NCBI GenBank assembly: GCA_033675545.1
Contig: JAWDGP010004592.1
Coordinates: 143,501 to 207,500, forward strand
Reading direction: 5' to 3'
DNA from: Elysia crispata
Taxonomy: Eukaryota; Mollusca; Gastropoda; Plakobranchidae
DNA: 64,000 nucleotides
Numbering within the stretch: position 1 is the stretch's first letter; every line of letters starts with the position of its first letter. Shown here one piece after another: positions 1-13,200 of the stretch. Made by a program: the position numbers and the translations under genes. A model generated the notes under the pieces. That model ran no database searches, was not told the origin of the DNA, and saw nothing but the letters and a program-made list of their open reading frames with translations.

Positions 1-3000
1 AATTCAGTGAATGCCAAAAAAGAACATACTGGTATCTTTTCTGCCTCCCGCTTGATTCTCTCAGTTTCTGCTTCTCTGACCATTTGCCCTGCTTCACGTC
101 TGCCTAGAATCATCTCAGTTGTTGCGTCTGCTACCAAGAGCTGTGGCTTGCGACCTTTAAAAGAAAAAATTATTATTTTAAACACATGAATTACAAATAT
201 AAAAAATTAACTATATATGACTTGTTTATTGTGACTTATTAGATAGGTGGCAAGACAAGGATAGAAAAATTGAAGTCTTATGCCTGAAAAGTGTTTGCTG
301 ATTTTGTTAATTCTTATGTGTGTCTGAGAGAGGTGTGACATATTTCAAAGAAATGTGAATTTATTGAACCAGTTATGATTTAAAATTATATAATATTTGA
401 TTTAGTTCTGTTTGCATCAAAGGGCACTGAAAGATAATTTTTATTTATAATCAAGCAAAAGTTTCAAGAGCATCAAATTAAAAAAAAAGTTCATCATAAA
501 TTATCTGAAAATAAGTATCATAAATAGCATTTCACACAACAAAAAATTCTATCTGCTTGATTTTGAATCGTGATCTTCACACAAGATAAAAAAAAAAGTT
601 CATCATAAATTATCTGAAAGTAAGTATTATAAATAGCATTTCACACAACAAAAAATTCTATCTGCTTGATTTTGAATCGTGATCTTCACACAAGATATAT
701 GTACAGTACACCTCGAATCCACGAACTTGGATTCAAAGAACACCTTGCACTCAATGAACAGATTAAAATCCCCATTTTTTTTCCTTCTTTGACTCTCTTA
801 AAATACCTTACATAAAACGAACTAATCTCAGACCCGTCCTCGGGTTCAACAAACTACAAGTACTGGCAAATCCACTATAGAATGCTTTTCTGCTGAGAAA
901 CTATGTAGTTGAAATTCAATCAAAAGTCCTCTGTCAGCTGTTAAAAATGCTTGAAGTGTATAGGTGTTGGGCACCCATTATGCCATAGTATATACCGGTA
1001 CCAAGGATAAGGGAGAGCAAAGTATTCATATACAGGGAGAAGATAATAATAAAAGAGAGGGCCAAGTGGGCAAGCAGTAGCAGCAAATGCATGGGGAGAT
1101 CATGATACAGAATCAAAGAGCCAAAGTGGCGGTAACTTCGGCAATGGTGGGATGGGTAAAGGGTGGCTGTATAGACATGTCATTAGTTGATAAAAACAAA
1201 GGAGATAAGCATGTGGTAATTTCACTTTGGATGGTTAATTCCCTTGTGGTGCCTTATGTCACGGCTCCAACGAACCTTGCATTCAACGAACTGTTAAAAA
1301 TGACCCAACTAGTTCGTTGAGTCCGAGGTGTACTGTATAAGGTCAAAACCAAAACAGAATTGAGATTTTAAGATTTGCAACCTTTGAGACGGAATTCAGT
1401 CATAGGGATCTCATCATCATCCACCTCTTCCTCCCCATCAGTGGCAATAGCTGGCACTACAGGCCCAAAAAACTGCTTCACATCTTTTATCTTCTGAGGT
1501 TTGGGTTTCTAAGGAAAATACAAAATAAAGGCAATCAGAAATAATTCAGTCAGCAATGGTTCTCTTTCAGGGCACCGACAGGGCCAGTTCTAATTTTGCA
1601 TGACTGCAAAAATAAAAAAAATGTCTTTGTGGTCTTTGACACAAGCAATAGAAAACATTTTAAAATTGCACACATCCCAAGTGTAATAGAAATACCTTTA
1701 TTCAAAGCAATCACATCGTTGAATAAAAGGAATTCTATTACAAATCATAACAAAAAGTAAGGAGCATTGCTTTTTAATTTTGGGAAATCCCTCTCCATAC
1801 CAGTAACGTTCATCTCTTTTAGACCACTACAAACTGATTGCACATATTGTCTTGACATCTTCACATTGAATTTGGAGGTAAAGTGGGTTTAAATCATACC
1901 TTTTTGAACCATATAACAATTAACAAACACAAAGCTTAAACTGCTTTGTCATTTTTCTGTTTAGATTTTTTTCCCTTTTTTTATTTCATCAAACAATCTG
2001 TAGTCAAAATTATGTTAAACAAGACTGACGTTAGCTTGATGCATGGCAAGTTCTGCTTCTGATATATCATAACGATAAGAGACTACCATGAAAAGTTTTT
2101 CAAACTATTTGAAATGTTTCTTCTTTTTCCACTAATGAAAATTTGACATTATTATGGATTGAACATTTTCCTTCTCAATTTCCTCAGCCATTTTTTATTA
2201 ATCAATTAACAATAGTTATTAATCTTATGCAATGAAAACACAAGCATCATCACTGCCTCTATATCTTCTCTTTGACTTGGTTAAACAATTAAGTTTACAC
2301 AATGGAAGGCCAGTTAAGGAAATACTCCTTGCTTTGAGCTTTACATGTCGTCAATAATGAGAGCTTCTGTAGGAGATGGTCTTCTAGTGATGATGTTCCA
2401 GACTTTTGGCCTACAGATCATTACAGCTTATTGGCACTGATGCTTGCCCAATGGAATTTTTTTGTTTTCCATGAGAAAAGAATATAGTTCAACATAACCA
2501 AAATGATTTGCATCGTAAGTTGATTCTATGATAACACTGTCCTCAAGTGTTACAACAATATTCAGGATGCTTGATGTCCATACAAACTGACACTGCCATT
2601 TCTATGGTTCTGTAATCATCAGCTTACCAGCCTTTTTTTTTTAACTGTGTCTCTTATCTAAAGCTAAAAACACTTCAAGTACTATATAGATGGAATTAAG
2701 GGGAAAAATAAAACTGTAAAAAAAAAAGAAATGTACATTTCACTAAGCGAAAGAAATACCTCCTCTTTTTTCTCCTCTCCCTTTTCCCTCCGTTTTCCTT
2801 TTGGTTTCCTAGAAGTCTTAGCTGCTAAACCTGACTGTTCTGTTGCAGCCAATGCTGTTTCCATGGCAACTGAGGCAGCCTGCAGACCTGAGAGTGTCCC
2901 TGTGTCAAGCTTCTGGACATTCACGTGCAGACGCACAGGTGCTTCTTTGCCCATAGATTGGGCCTGACTTGAGTCTTCTGCTCTGCCATCAGCAATCGAT

Positions 3001-6000
3001 GAACCATCATCTTTCTGCTGTCGGGCTGAAGGCCTTGGAGCTCTCATTCCCTATGAAAAGAAACGAAAGGCAGTAATGAGTAGTGAAACATTATGCAACT
3101 TTGGAAAAAGGATATAGTGCAATAGTTCAACCGCATATAAATAATCATTCCGAAGAAGCTCTTCAAATTAAATTTTTTAGTCATTTTCATGAAGAGCTAG
3201 GTACATTTTAAGAACAGAAGTTAGAAAAAAAAAATAATGTGAAAATTATATGCTATGAAAAAGAATGTATTGTAAAACTAACAATTTTGTATATAGTGCA
3301 GTCATGATTTTCATAAGTATTAATTTAAAAAGTTAGGGTCTAATAGAACAGGCATGTTAAACAACCCTGGTCCTAAATGAAAAATAAGACTAGCAGCAAT
3401 ATCTTTGTACTTGTTCAGACATTCCTTGAAAATGAATGAACTGTATTAAAACTTCAAGTGCCTATGATAGCTTCTGCATTGGTGGAAACAGAAAGCAAAG
3501 AAGATTTCTTCTTTACCTCAGATGGCCATTGTATGGAATCAGGTCGTTTAAACCTCAGGTAAGTGTCATAATCCATGGCCTCACGACGCAAAGAGCCTGG
3601 TGCTAGTTCTGAAGCACTATCTTCGCCATCTGATCTCAGAACAATTGGTGTGACTAACGATGGTATTGGAACAGAGTCTCTGGTATGTTGGAGAATACCC
3701 ATTCTAATAGGTGAAAGATAGAAAAAAAAATGTACATATGATGGAGAAAAAATACCAACATTTGTTAACAGCTGCATTCATCGCTGCACTTGTAATATTT
3801 GGATTAAATCATAACCAAGAGTATTTTTCAAAGATGTCAAAAGATAGCAGTAACAAAGGTAACCAGAAGAAAAAGATGTGATATCTTGAAACTTGAACTA
3901 TGATGATTGCAAGGACGATGAGAAGAGAAAAACAAATTTTACACCTACTGTCACACATTGAAACAACTTTTTACAACAGTAATGGGTGTTTCATGGGACT
4001 TACTTTCTCCGCAGCAAAAATCCTCTGATATATCTTTGGACAATAAGCACTGGTGAGTGTTTGGCCAAAATTTTATTGATAGCTGTATTTGTGGCATGAA
4101 AAAGAGACATCTCTTGCAGAAAGTTTGAATCCTGTGATGAGAGCATGTTAAAGATACAGGCATAAATTCTGTGATTTTATTTAAAAGAGTTTCAGTATAC
4201 CTTTTCCTAAATCTTCCTTGATAAAAATGCAGTGTCTCAATCAGAGTATAATTTATATGGAAAAAGAAATTGATAAAAAAAAGTAGTAGATCAAAGAAAG
4301 AGATTTTAAAAGAATGTTCATATGGTGCCTGATAGCAAAGGCAGCAGTGCATTAGGATGACAATACTGTTGCGGTGTTAAAAACAAGGATTCAAAGGCAG
4401 CAGTGCATTAGGATGACAATACTGTTGCGGTGTTAAAAACAAGGATTCAAAGGCAGCAGTGCATTAGGATGACAATACTGTTGCGGTGTTAAAAACAAGG
4501 ATTCAAAGGCAGCAGTGCATTAGGACGACAATACTGTTGCAGTGTTAAAAACAAGGATTCAAATTCTGATATTGGGTGGGATCTCATCTACACAACCTTA
4601 TCCTTGAAAAGACAGGAGCCTTATTGAACATGTCACTAAAAGGCTTGTAATGTGATTGCACTTAGTATTGCCTTTGGGTTTCTAATAACCAATTTACAAT
4701 ATCTTGCAATAATTACTAATTGTGGCCCTTAAAATGCTTAGCTCTTTAAAGAGGGTGCAAAATTAGGAACAACATTAAAAGCTTTTTCTTTAGGTTTAAC
4801 AAACAATAGTACTAAGTTTCTAATAATTTGTAGTGTAGTTATACTTATCAGTAAATACACTTATTATTGGTTCTGTTATTTTTTAAATTTTAGGCAGTTT
4901 ACTATTCCTTACTCTTCTTAATTACTTACAAAAGGTGCATGAGGGCACAGATCTATTCTTAAAGGTGGAGTGAGTGCCTTAAAGTGTCCATCGAAAACAG
5001 CATCTTCAATAATCTCTTCGTCTGAGATCACATGCATGTCTAGTGCTTTCAATGTCCAGATGCTGTTCACAACATGGTGTCTGCAGACATAAAGAAAAAT
5101 AATTAGCTCTAAAATGTGAAGTTGAAATGTACATTAAAAAAAAGGCTTCCATTAAAGTATAAGTTTGTGAATTTTTTAATATAAGGCTCCTAAACTCTAC
5201 TTGGGTGGAGATAAAAAAAAATGTATGTGTAACCTCAATCATAGTCAATTGTGTCAACTCAATGTGTCATTAAAATGTGAATCAATGATTGAAATGAAAG
5301 AGCTTTTTTTCTCTCTATTACAATGGCGACAGAAATTAAATGAAAGAAATGAGAGATTTTAATTCACTGGCACTAAATTAATTGACATATGCTGGTTTTT
5401 TTGTTTTTTTTTTTTTGGGGGGGGGGTTATATAAATGCCAGTAGACAGTCATGTTGCTTTTTCACATACACAGGCATTGCAAAATGATGAAAAAAAAAAT
5501 TATCCATGCCTGCAGGTGAAAAACTTCAAACTGTTTAGATCTGTGAGGATAAAGTTAAAACATCGCAGAGATAACATTTATCAAGACTCTTGTGAGGTCA
5601 GTCCTTATGTACAACTGTCGATGTCGCACATGCACAAGAATGCAAACAAAAGTGAAATACCTCGATGACTTCTACGATAACAATTAAAAAAGGTTTTTTA
5701 GTAAAAGAAACCATTCGAAGATTGCAAATAATTAGCTGCATAGGAAATGAAATGAATGTCTGTCGTTGATTCCTATTGGTGTATTACTTATACCTCTTCC
5801 GACATATTCTACGGAGGGCCATGGAAATTCCTGAAAACAAGGTGGTCATGAAAGGTTCTTCCTACAAGGTTATCAATTTAGAGGATGGCTAATGACAAAA
5901 ATTCTCTGTCATTCTCAGCAATGAACAGCACAATAAACTAACCTGACCATGGTAAACAGTGGAATGGAATATTAGCGATAATATGAGGAGTAACTCAAAC

Positions 6001-8319
6001 ATCTTTCTCTGGAGAACTGAAGAGAGCAAGGCCAAAAATCGAGTATGTCAATACTCTAGGAAACTTTGTGTTTTCCATGCTTTTATCTATGCCTTGCTCT
6101 CATATTTCACAAGATCCCAGATAATATTTGATATGATTAACTTATTTTGGTTTTGCTGAAGCAATTTACATCCTCTTCAGGTTTTTTGTCTCTGGTTTTT
6201 TTTTTTTGTTTTTTTTTTCACTTACCATGACAACTTTTGTCTTTTCATGTTCAATTTCAGGAAACTGTTCTTGTTTTTGTTTTTTCAAATATCTACATAT
6301 TTTAAACAAATACTATTTAATATGCATTTAAAATGTCAAACATATCAAGGGGAAAAAAGTTTATTTTCATAAAAATGATATTTTAATCACAAACTGTCAA
6401 TAAATGCATTCTAATTGAAGAAATAATTATTATTTACCTGTAATTTTTCTTCAATGACAAGGGTGTATCATAAAGAGTCAAGATAGTAAGGGATGGCGAG
6501 GAACCCAGAATCTGCAGTGTTTCAAACTTTCCTAATGGATTATCATGAAGATAAAGAGATTGGAGTTTACGGAGACTCCCCCAAAATGGTGATCCAGGCA
6601 CAGATGTTAGCTGTGGATGAATCAGAAGGTACAATAAAAATTGATGCCTATGAGCATGAAGGCAAAAACTAAAATGTATGATTTTAAGAAAGGAATTTAA
6701 ATTCTGATGTTTGCTCATTTTAATGCCATACATATTAACACAGTTGAAATGATAAAATGAAACATATTTTCAAGAATTTAATACAAAAAAAAAAGGTCAA
6801 GATTTGACTAGTTGCGCTACCTGAATCAATATTGCTCAAATTTGTCTGTTTTTGTAACATAAACAATCATCGTTGAAATATACTTTTAAAAGATTTAAAT
6901 CACCTAAATAATGGTTTTAAGATAAGATTTGACTTTGAAGTGATAAGTTGCATCCTAGGGTCAAATATGCTATTACAGATTGTCTATGCCACATACAAAT
7001 AGAAAATGTTGTGTGTATGTTTTAGGGAGCAGCTCTTGGAAAGTTCAAAGAAAAACAGTATGCGATGATTTTCATAAAAAGATAAATAAACACTCACCTG
7101 GTTTGAATGTAAATCCAGTTTAATTAGATTTCTGCATGCCATCAGGGAATCAATTCTTGTAATGAAGTTGTTGGACAGTAAGCAAATCGTTAATCTTGTA
7201 CATGCCCCAATATCTCCTAACACACGCAGGTGAACACCTCGCAACCGCACTAGTTCAAAGTCAGAGATATCGTTTGAATTAGGGTTCTGCTCCTTACATC
7301 GTAATAGGAGCTCCTTCTCTGTTGGGTCTAAAAAATAACTGTAAGTAAAAGAAAAAAAAGTTTTTAAGTCTAGGACTATTTTAAAGAAAATCCCTCGAGT
7401 AGATCATAGAGCTTGGCATATTTTTCCTTTCCTTCACATTAGGAAATCTATGAATACTCAAATGTCTATAACTAAAGGTCTTTCATATTAAGTCTAAATA
7501 TCTTAAATTTTTAATTTCTATACGGAAAAGCAAGATAAATTTCTCTACAGCAGGTAAGTTTATGCTTTAAAATTGGTAATTTTACACCCCACTTAGTTTT
7601 TCTCTGCGACTTAAAAGGCAGGAAGAAAAGTCTTACCTTTTAATATGCAAATTGATTTACTATGACAAGTCTCAACAAATAATTATCTTTACAGGAATGC
7701 AATTCTCAATACAAAATCTTAACCTTCTTGTATCAAACTAAGAGCCTGTATTGGTGAAAAGTAAAAATTCATGGTATTTGAGAATGGGGAAAAAAAGCAC
7801 AAGTTCAAAGTTGGAGATATCTTTCGAAAAGGGTTCTGCTCCTGACACTTGAATTTAAGCTCCTTTTCATGTGGGTTTAAAAATACCATTTTACAGCTTG
7901 GAAAACTTAAAAGCTTTTCACTTTTTGATAAAATAAAACTAGGAAAGTTATTATAAAGGAAATGAAGCAAAATATTTGACTCATAAACTTTGTAATGGAA
8001 TGTGCAATACCAGCAAAATGATGTAAAAAAGTCAACGGAAGGATTTATTATTCTTAAAATAACAAGATTTTCTTTGATGAGAGGCTAATCATGAACAATT
8101 TGATTTGAATTTTTTTTTTAATATAAAACTTTTTGAATATGATTTTCCATTTCCTAGTTTCATGCTTTGTTAAATATGTCTAACTTACCCATGTTTTTCT
8201 GCTAACTTTACAGCTTCCAACTCTTTCTGTTTGTAGAATTTGTTGAGAAGGCTTTGCTTGTCATTTTGCTTGTTGTCAGTCAACTGAGCAAATCTTGCCC
8301 AGTCTGGAATGCTCACCAT
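1..8319 (-). CDS. LRRIQ3: LRRIQ3-like leucine-rich repeat and IQ domain protein (3' partial)
   Basis: Eight coding exons, read 8319-8189, 7338-7098, 6610-6438, 5080-4930, 4131-4004, 3703-3517, 3050-2760, 1508-1382, then a further exon starting at 154 that either ends at a GTATGT donor near 30 or runs off the window. All junctions have GT-AG borders and agree in phase. The start is the ATG at 8319, giving MVSIPDWARF. Exons 2 and 3 carry LRRs (LSNNFITRIDSL, LIKLDLHSNQ, LQSLYLHDNPLGKF). The fourth has VNSIWTLKALDMHVISDEEII and the fifth an IQ motif, VLIVQRYIRGFLLRRK. These blocks follow the order of vertebrate LRRIQ3. The later exons are basic, low-complexity (residues around KRREKGEEKKEE) and not obviously conserved. 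IQ motifs bind calmodulin-type proteins, but the cellular role of this family is poorly known. About 515 residues are visible. The ortholog call is strong; the 3' end is missing. Confidence 0.87.
480..697. repeat. Two-copy tandem duplication, 109-bp unit
   Basis: The block beginning GTTCATCATAAATTATCTG at 489 recurs at 598 and continues almost unchanged to CACACAAGATA. The two copies differ at only a few bases, so the duplication is recent. It lies in the last visible LRRIQ3-like intron, immediately next to the inverted-repeat element that starts at 704. Confidence 0.85.
704..1335. mobile_element. Pogo/Tigger-like non-autonomous DNA transposon (MITE)
   Basis: The left end, CAGTACACCTCGAATCCACG, is mirrored by the right end, whose reverse complement starts CAGTACACCTCGGACTCAAC. 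This gives imperfect terminal inverted repeats of about 25 bases. Both ends are flanked by TA (702-703 and 1336-1337), the target duplication of Tc1/mariner/pogo elements. The CAGT start is typical of pogo/Tigger. The roughly 630-bp interior encodes no recognisable transposase, so it is non-autonomous. It sits in an LRRIQ3-like intron. Confidence 0.8.
4337..4560. repeat. Four-copy 56-bp tandem repeat
   Basis: Units start at 4337, 4393, 4449 and 4505 with AAAGGCAGCAGTGCATTAGG and end TTAAAAACAAGGATTC. Copies are nearly identical; the last has two substitutions. It lies in the intron between LRRIQ3-like exons 5080-4930 and 4131-4004. There are no spacers, so it is not a CRISPR array. Confidence 0.93.
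7798..7893 (-). pseudogene. Decayed duplicate of LRRIQ3-like exon 2 start
   Basis: On the minus strand this intronic stretch reads FLNPHEKELKFKCQEQNP, closely matching FLDPTEKELLLRCKEQNP at the start of the real exon (7338-7098), about 550 bases downstream in the transcript. Similarity covers roughly 90 bases and then stops, before the LRR portion. There is no acceptor at the equivalent position and no donor at its end, so it looks like a partial exon duplication that is not spliced in. Confidence 0.7.
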
Positions 8320-10289
8320 TTTTTGTGTCTACTTTTTTTTACAAAGGTTTGACTAAAGCTAATGACTGAAAAGATGAAAAAAATAAGAATGTATATTGAA
8401 AAATAAACATTTCTATTTAACTTAAGTTGAAAATTTTAATGTCAAAAAATAATCTGACATCAGATTTTTCACTTCTTATCCCAACATCCAAAACATAAAC
8501 AAATGTGGGTTTATATGATTATGATAATTTTATAAAAAATTCATTTTTGAGAAGCTAAGAATAATGTACATTATAGTAATTCCCCAAAACTAAAAACTAA
8601 ACTTGCCAAATCCAATTCATTTCAACTTTTGCCATTTATATGAAGTGATATCATATCCTTAGGATCCTGCTGTTATCCATTAATTTCAGCAACACCATGC
8701 TTGATCTTTATATCAGCTAAGGTAGTCATTGCTTCCTTGATAAGGAGTGTTAGTGATTTAAAAAAAAAATTAACTTGTCATTCCAGGGTTTTAAGCTGCT
8801 CTTAATGCATTAATGCAACCTGAACCCATTGCTATCAGTTTATATCACGAGTTTGAGACACAGCTCAAGTCCAAACTCATGGAGTTTTTTTTAAATTAGT
8901 GTATTAATTTTTTAAAACTTTTTTTTCATGATTTATTAATTATTTGGAAAATCAAAATCCTATTTTTTTTGCAAAGCCCAAAAAGGAATGTTTGCATGAG
9001 TTGCATTCTTAAAATCAATAATAATTGGATGAATTTTTTCTATGACTTAAACAACCACTCATGCAATCAGTCTAAGACTAAAAGATTTCAAAACTTATGC
9101 AAGTTGAAGAAAATCTTAACTCAAATGCTATGTCACTAATGGTCCAGAAAATTTTTTAAAGATGAACTGGGGTTTCAATGATTTAGGGAAAAATAGTTGC
9201 ATTGATAAGCATTCTATCTGTTGTTTTATTATATTTAGTCTTACAAAATTTCTCAGTTACTACTTAACTCATGTGTTTGTTGTTAACTGTTTTATAGATT
9301 CAATATAGTAATACTGCAATATATTTTTCCTGTAAATTATGTCACAAAGATTTCAAAGACATTTCCACTAAATCTGTTGAAACTCATGTAGTTACTTTGT
9401 GCACAATGCCACTATGACATGGTAATAATGTACATGATAGATTATTCACAATAAAGTAGGCCTATTGTAAAATATAAACAATAAACTTATTCCATTTAAA
9501 GCTTGTATATTCCATACACTTGACAGCAGCCTTTTTGAAATGAAAAAAGAACATCAGAAAATCAAGTGACATGCAGTAAAAAAATCCTTAAGACATGTTT
9601 TCATTTTTCTTTAAAACTTAACTATTCACGTCTAGTTTAAGGTAGAGTCTAAATCTAGCTCAACGCCTTGCTTTTTGGGTAAAAAGAAAGTCAAAATATA
9701 GTTCCAAAAAAAATAATAGAGAACCAAACTATATACATACACTTAATAGTTTTTTTTTTTCTGATCATATCAATTAAAATGGGTATTTTGGCATAAAACT
9801 GGAATATCAGCTTGTATTTTTTAAAGAAAATGTCTGTCTTTGTATCCAATCTGATTCATATTTACAATGCAGGGATAACAAATGCGTGTAACGTGTCAGA
9901 TATATCATAACAGGTTTATAAAGAAGACTTACACAAGTTTCGTTTCAAATAAAATATCCACTCAAGGATTGCTCTTCTGAATGTTAAACTAGATCTAACT
10001 AGTACAGCTTATATCTCAGAGCATTATCATTATTCCTTTAAAGTGCGACCCCGAATGATATATCCCTTCTTTCATTGGGATACTCCAACAAAACAGAACA
10101 AGAACAAGAAAATCAAAACATTTGGTCAATATTCTTCCCTTTAAAGATCAGTCTGTGCAGTTGTACTGCCGCCATCTTGTAAACATTCCCATAGCGACAA
10201 TGGGAAACCACTCTTCTTTAAAAAAAAAAAAGTGAAAACGTTAGATTTCTTTTTAGTTTTCTTTTCTTGAAGACTTCATAACAACAAAC
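8320..10289. promoter_or_regulatory. Shared 5' region of LRRIQ3-like and OGG1; probable bidirectional promoter
   Basis: The ATGs of the two divergent genes are about 2 kb apart. On the minus strand an acceptor (TTTTCAG) near 8368 precedes the LRRIQ3-like ATG exon, and a GTAAGT donor is visible near 9930. The LRRIQ3-like 5' UTR is therefore probably spliced, with transcription starting near 9,950-10,180. OGG1 begins at 10290. This leaves a compact promoter of about 100-300 bases around 10,000-10,290, which contains GCCGCCATCTTG at 10168-10179, a good YY1-type site often found near start sites. No TATA box is evident. The rest of the interval is AT-rich intron. Confidence 0.5.
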
Positions 10290-13200
10290 ATGGCAGCGTC
10301 CGTTTGGCATGTCCTCGAATGCAGTCCAACTCAGCTTTGTTTGAACACAGTCCTCGCATGTGGCCAATCATTCCGGTAATTTAGGAAAGATATGTCTATA
10401 GTTATCCCTTTTATTTATTGGTGCTACAAAGTGGAGTATTATTATCGCGAGATGTAAGGTCTGCATATTATCAGGATTCTCGCAGTACCAGACACAGGTA
10501 GACCTTTATCGAGTTTTACAGAAATTTCGAAGTTTAGACATTAGGCCTATAAAGAAGAATATCCGAAAATTAAAAAATAGTTTTATTGTTAAGGTGCTCC
10601 CTTTTTCTTAAAAAAAAAAAAAAAGCAACCAAACAAACAAAAAACAATGTGCAATGGAATGTTGCCTACTAGGCATTACTGAAAACGTAACTTTGTTTTC
10701 CTTGCTCAATCTGAACGTTTGAGACAATAAATTCATTAGCTGCTGGCTCGCAGAAGGCTCGCTCTTGCCTCTTTAAAATGAATGAAAACATCCCAAATGA
10801 GAGTTTTATGGTATAATATATATATATGTACATCCATACAATTTTTTTTTCTCAAGAAGTTCTGAAATTGATATATATGACACTTGGCTCCAACCTAAAT
10901 TAAATTGAGGTCTAGGTCTAATTCTAGATTGGATCAAATGCATGGTTAAGCTTGAATGTGGAGAGCAAAGCGTTTATTGTTTGACGGGTTAGTTTTTGCT
11001 TTGTTTTTATTTTAAGAAAATTTAGCTGAGAGAAAAAATTATAATTACGATTTTGAAAGATGGGCATGATCATATAGCACTATTTTTTTAACAAAGGTAA
11101 ACAAGAGAAGAAATTGAGGATGTTAAAAGGGTCCCATAGTAGGGGATTTTCATTTTTACAGGACTGCTGTTAATTTGCTCAATTGTATTACTTTACAAAC
11201 TAATTTGATCGCTAATTTCATCAACAAACTTACTTTATAAAGAGTGCTTTAAAAAAGCTGGCTGCTTAAGTTTTTTGTCAGAGACAAACATTTTTATTGC
11301 ATTTGATCATCCTATCTGTCAAATCACAGGATCATCATAGATTTTTGGGTTCTGTGTTTACAAACATGTATTTTTTTCTTTTTCTTTTTTTTTCTGTTTT
11401 TTTTTTTTTTTAATTACTGTTTGTTTATAATGATGATGCTCTAGTGATCATACCACATGGTCTTAACATTATGTTGTTTTGTAAAATATTTATATCTGTT
11501 TCAGATGGAAACAAAATGGTTTGGGTGAATGGGTTGGAGTAATGGCAGGCTATGTGTGGAGGCTGAAGCAGGAAAAGGATAAAATTGAGTACCAGGTGTA
11601 TACTTCTGCTTACAAAAGTGAAAACACAGAGGAAACAAGGTCATTGCAGGAGACTTCAAAATTGGATGGAGCTAAACAATTCAGATCTCTTAAAAGCACA
11701 GAGCACCTGAAATTACCATCTGAGCTATATGAGTCCAGCAAATGCGTGCGTGTTAAGGATGAACCTTGTACTATAAAGGGTGTGAAAATAGAAGTGAATC
11801 AAAACAAGAAAACAAGGCTTGATTTTAAAGCCTGCTCAAGTTCTTTTTCCAGGGTACAAAGAGTCAATCAAAGAATCAAATTGGAAACAAATGATAGTAA
11901 TGTGGCTCCAAATAGCAGTAATACATGGGAAGAATCTCTACCTGACCTGTCAAAGATTTTGTATGAATACTTTCAACTGGAAGTTGATTTGGACACATTG
12001 TACAATGACTGGTCTGAAAGAGATTCATATTTTGCAAAAGTTGCCTGTCATTTCAGAGGCATCCGCATGCTCAGGCAGGATCCAGTAGAAAATCTTCTCA
12101 GTTTTGTGTGCTCCTCTAATAACCATATATCTCGCATATCTAGTATGGTTGAAAAGCTGTGCACACATTATGGAAAATATATCACAACTGTGAGTGTCTG
12201 GTTTCAAGCTATTTTATAAGCTTTTAAGCAAATTTTCTAAGTTTAGTTTTGGTTATAATGATCTCAGTAACCAGACAGCTATGGGTCATTGAATGCTGCA
12301 CAAAAAATGATTCAAAGTTTTCTTACTCTTGACTTTCTTACTACTTTCATCTATTTCTTGAAGATGATACCAGTAATCAATATGTAGTTGATACCTCGAA
12401 ATAAGCTTCGTTAAGCTCTTTACTTTCTAAGTTTCCACTGCATTCATCTATTTCTTGTAGATGATACCAGTAATCAATATATGTTGTCTTTTTTTATTGT
12501 CATCCTTGAAATAAACTCAGTTAAGTTTGTTCAATCGCAAAGTTATCCTATTATTCATCCACTTCTACGTTTATTTGGTTTTAGTGCATTTTTCTTTGTA
12601 CTTGTTTATTTTGGTTTGCAATTAATTGTTGCTCTTTAGGGCTTTGTTGATTGTATATATATATATGCTTTGTGCTTTTTTTTAAATTTTATAATAATTT
12701 TGCCCTTTGTTATCCTCAAGGTTGACGGGGAGAAGTATTATGATTTCCCATCCCTCACTGCTTTGTGTGGAGATGATGTGGAGCCTCACCTCCGGCAGCT
12801 TGGCTTCGGTTACAGAGCAAAATTTATTGCTAATATTGCAAGGCATGTCACACAGGAGAAAGGAGGGGATGACTGGGTCTGTTCTCTTAGGGGAAGAAGT
12901 TACTTGGAAGCCAAATCTGAGTTGATGTCACTGCAAGGTGTTGGAGCCAAGGTGGGGCCTACAGGTCTTTATCAGCAAGACTCAGATAGAATATCTTAAC
13001 CTTTTAATTTAATAGGATTTATCTCTGCTTTCAGAAATTTAAGTAACTTTTATGCCATTTGCTAGTATAAAAGTATTACCATAGGCTTTTAATGTTTTAT
13101 GAATACCACTTTTTCATTTTAAAAAAGCGACAAAAGACATTTTTTATAAACATGTTTTTGAAATAAAAATTCTCTGTATTTGAAACAAAAGTTGGAATGT

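Noticed and set aside
4337..4560. Regular repeat array that could suggest CRISPR
   Set aside because: Units are head-to-tail identical without unique spacers, and the DNA is eukaryotic.
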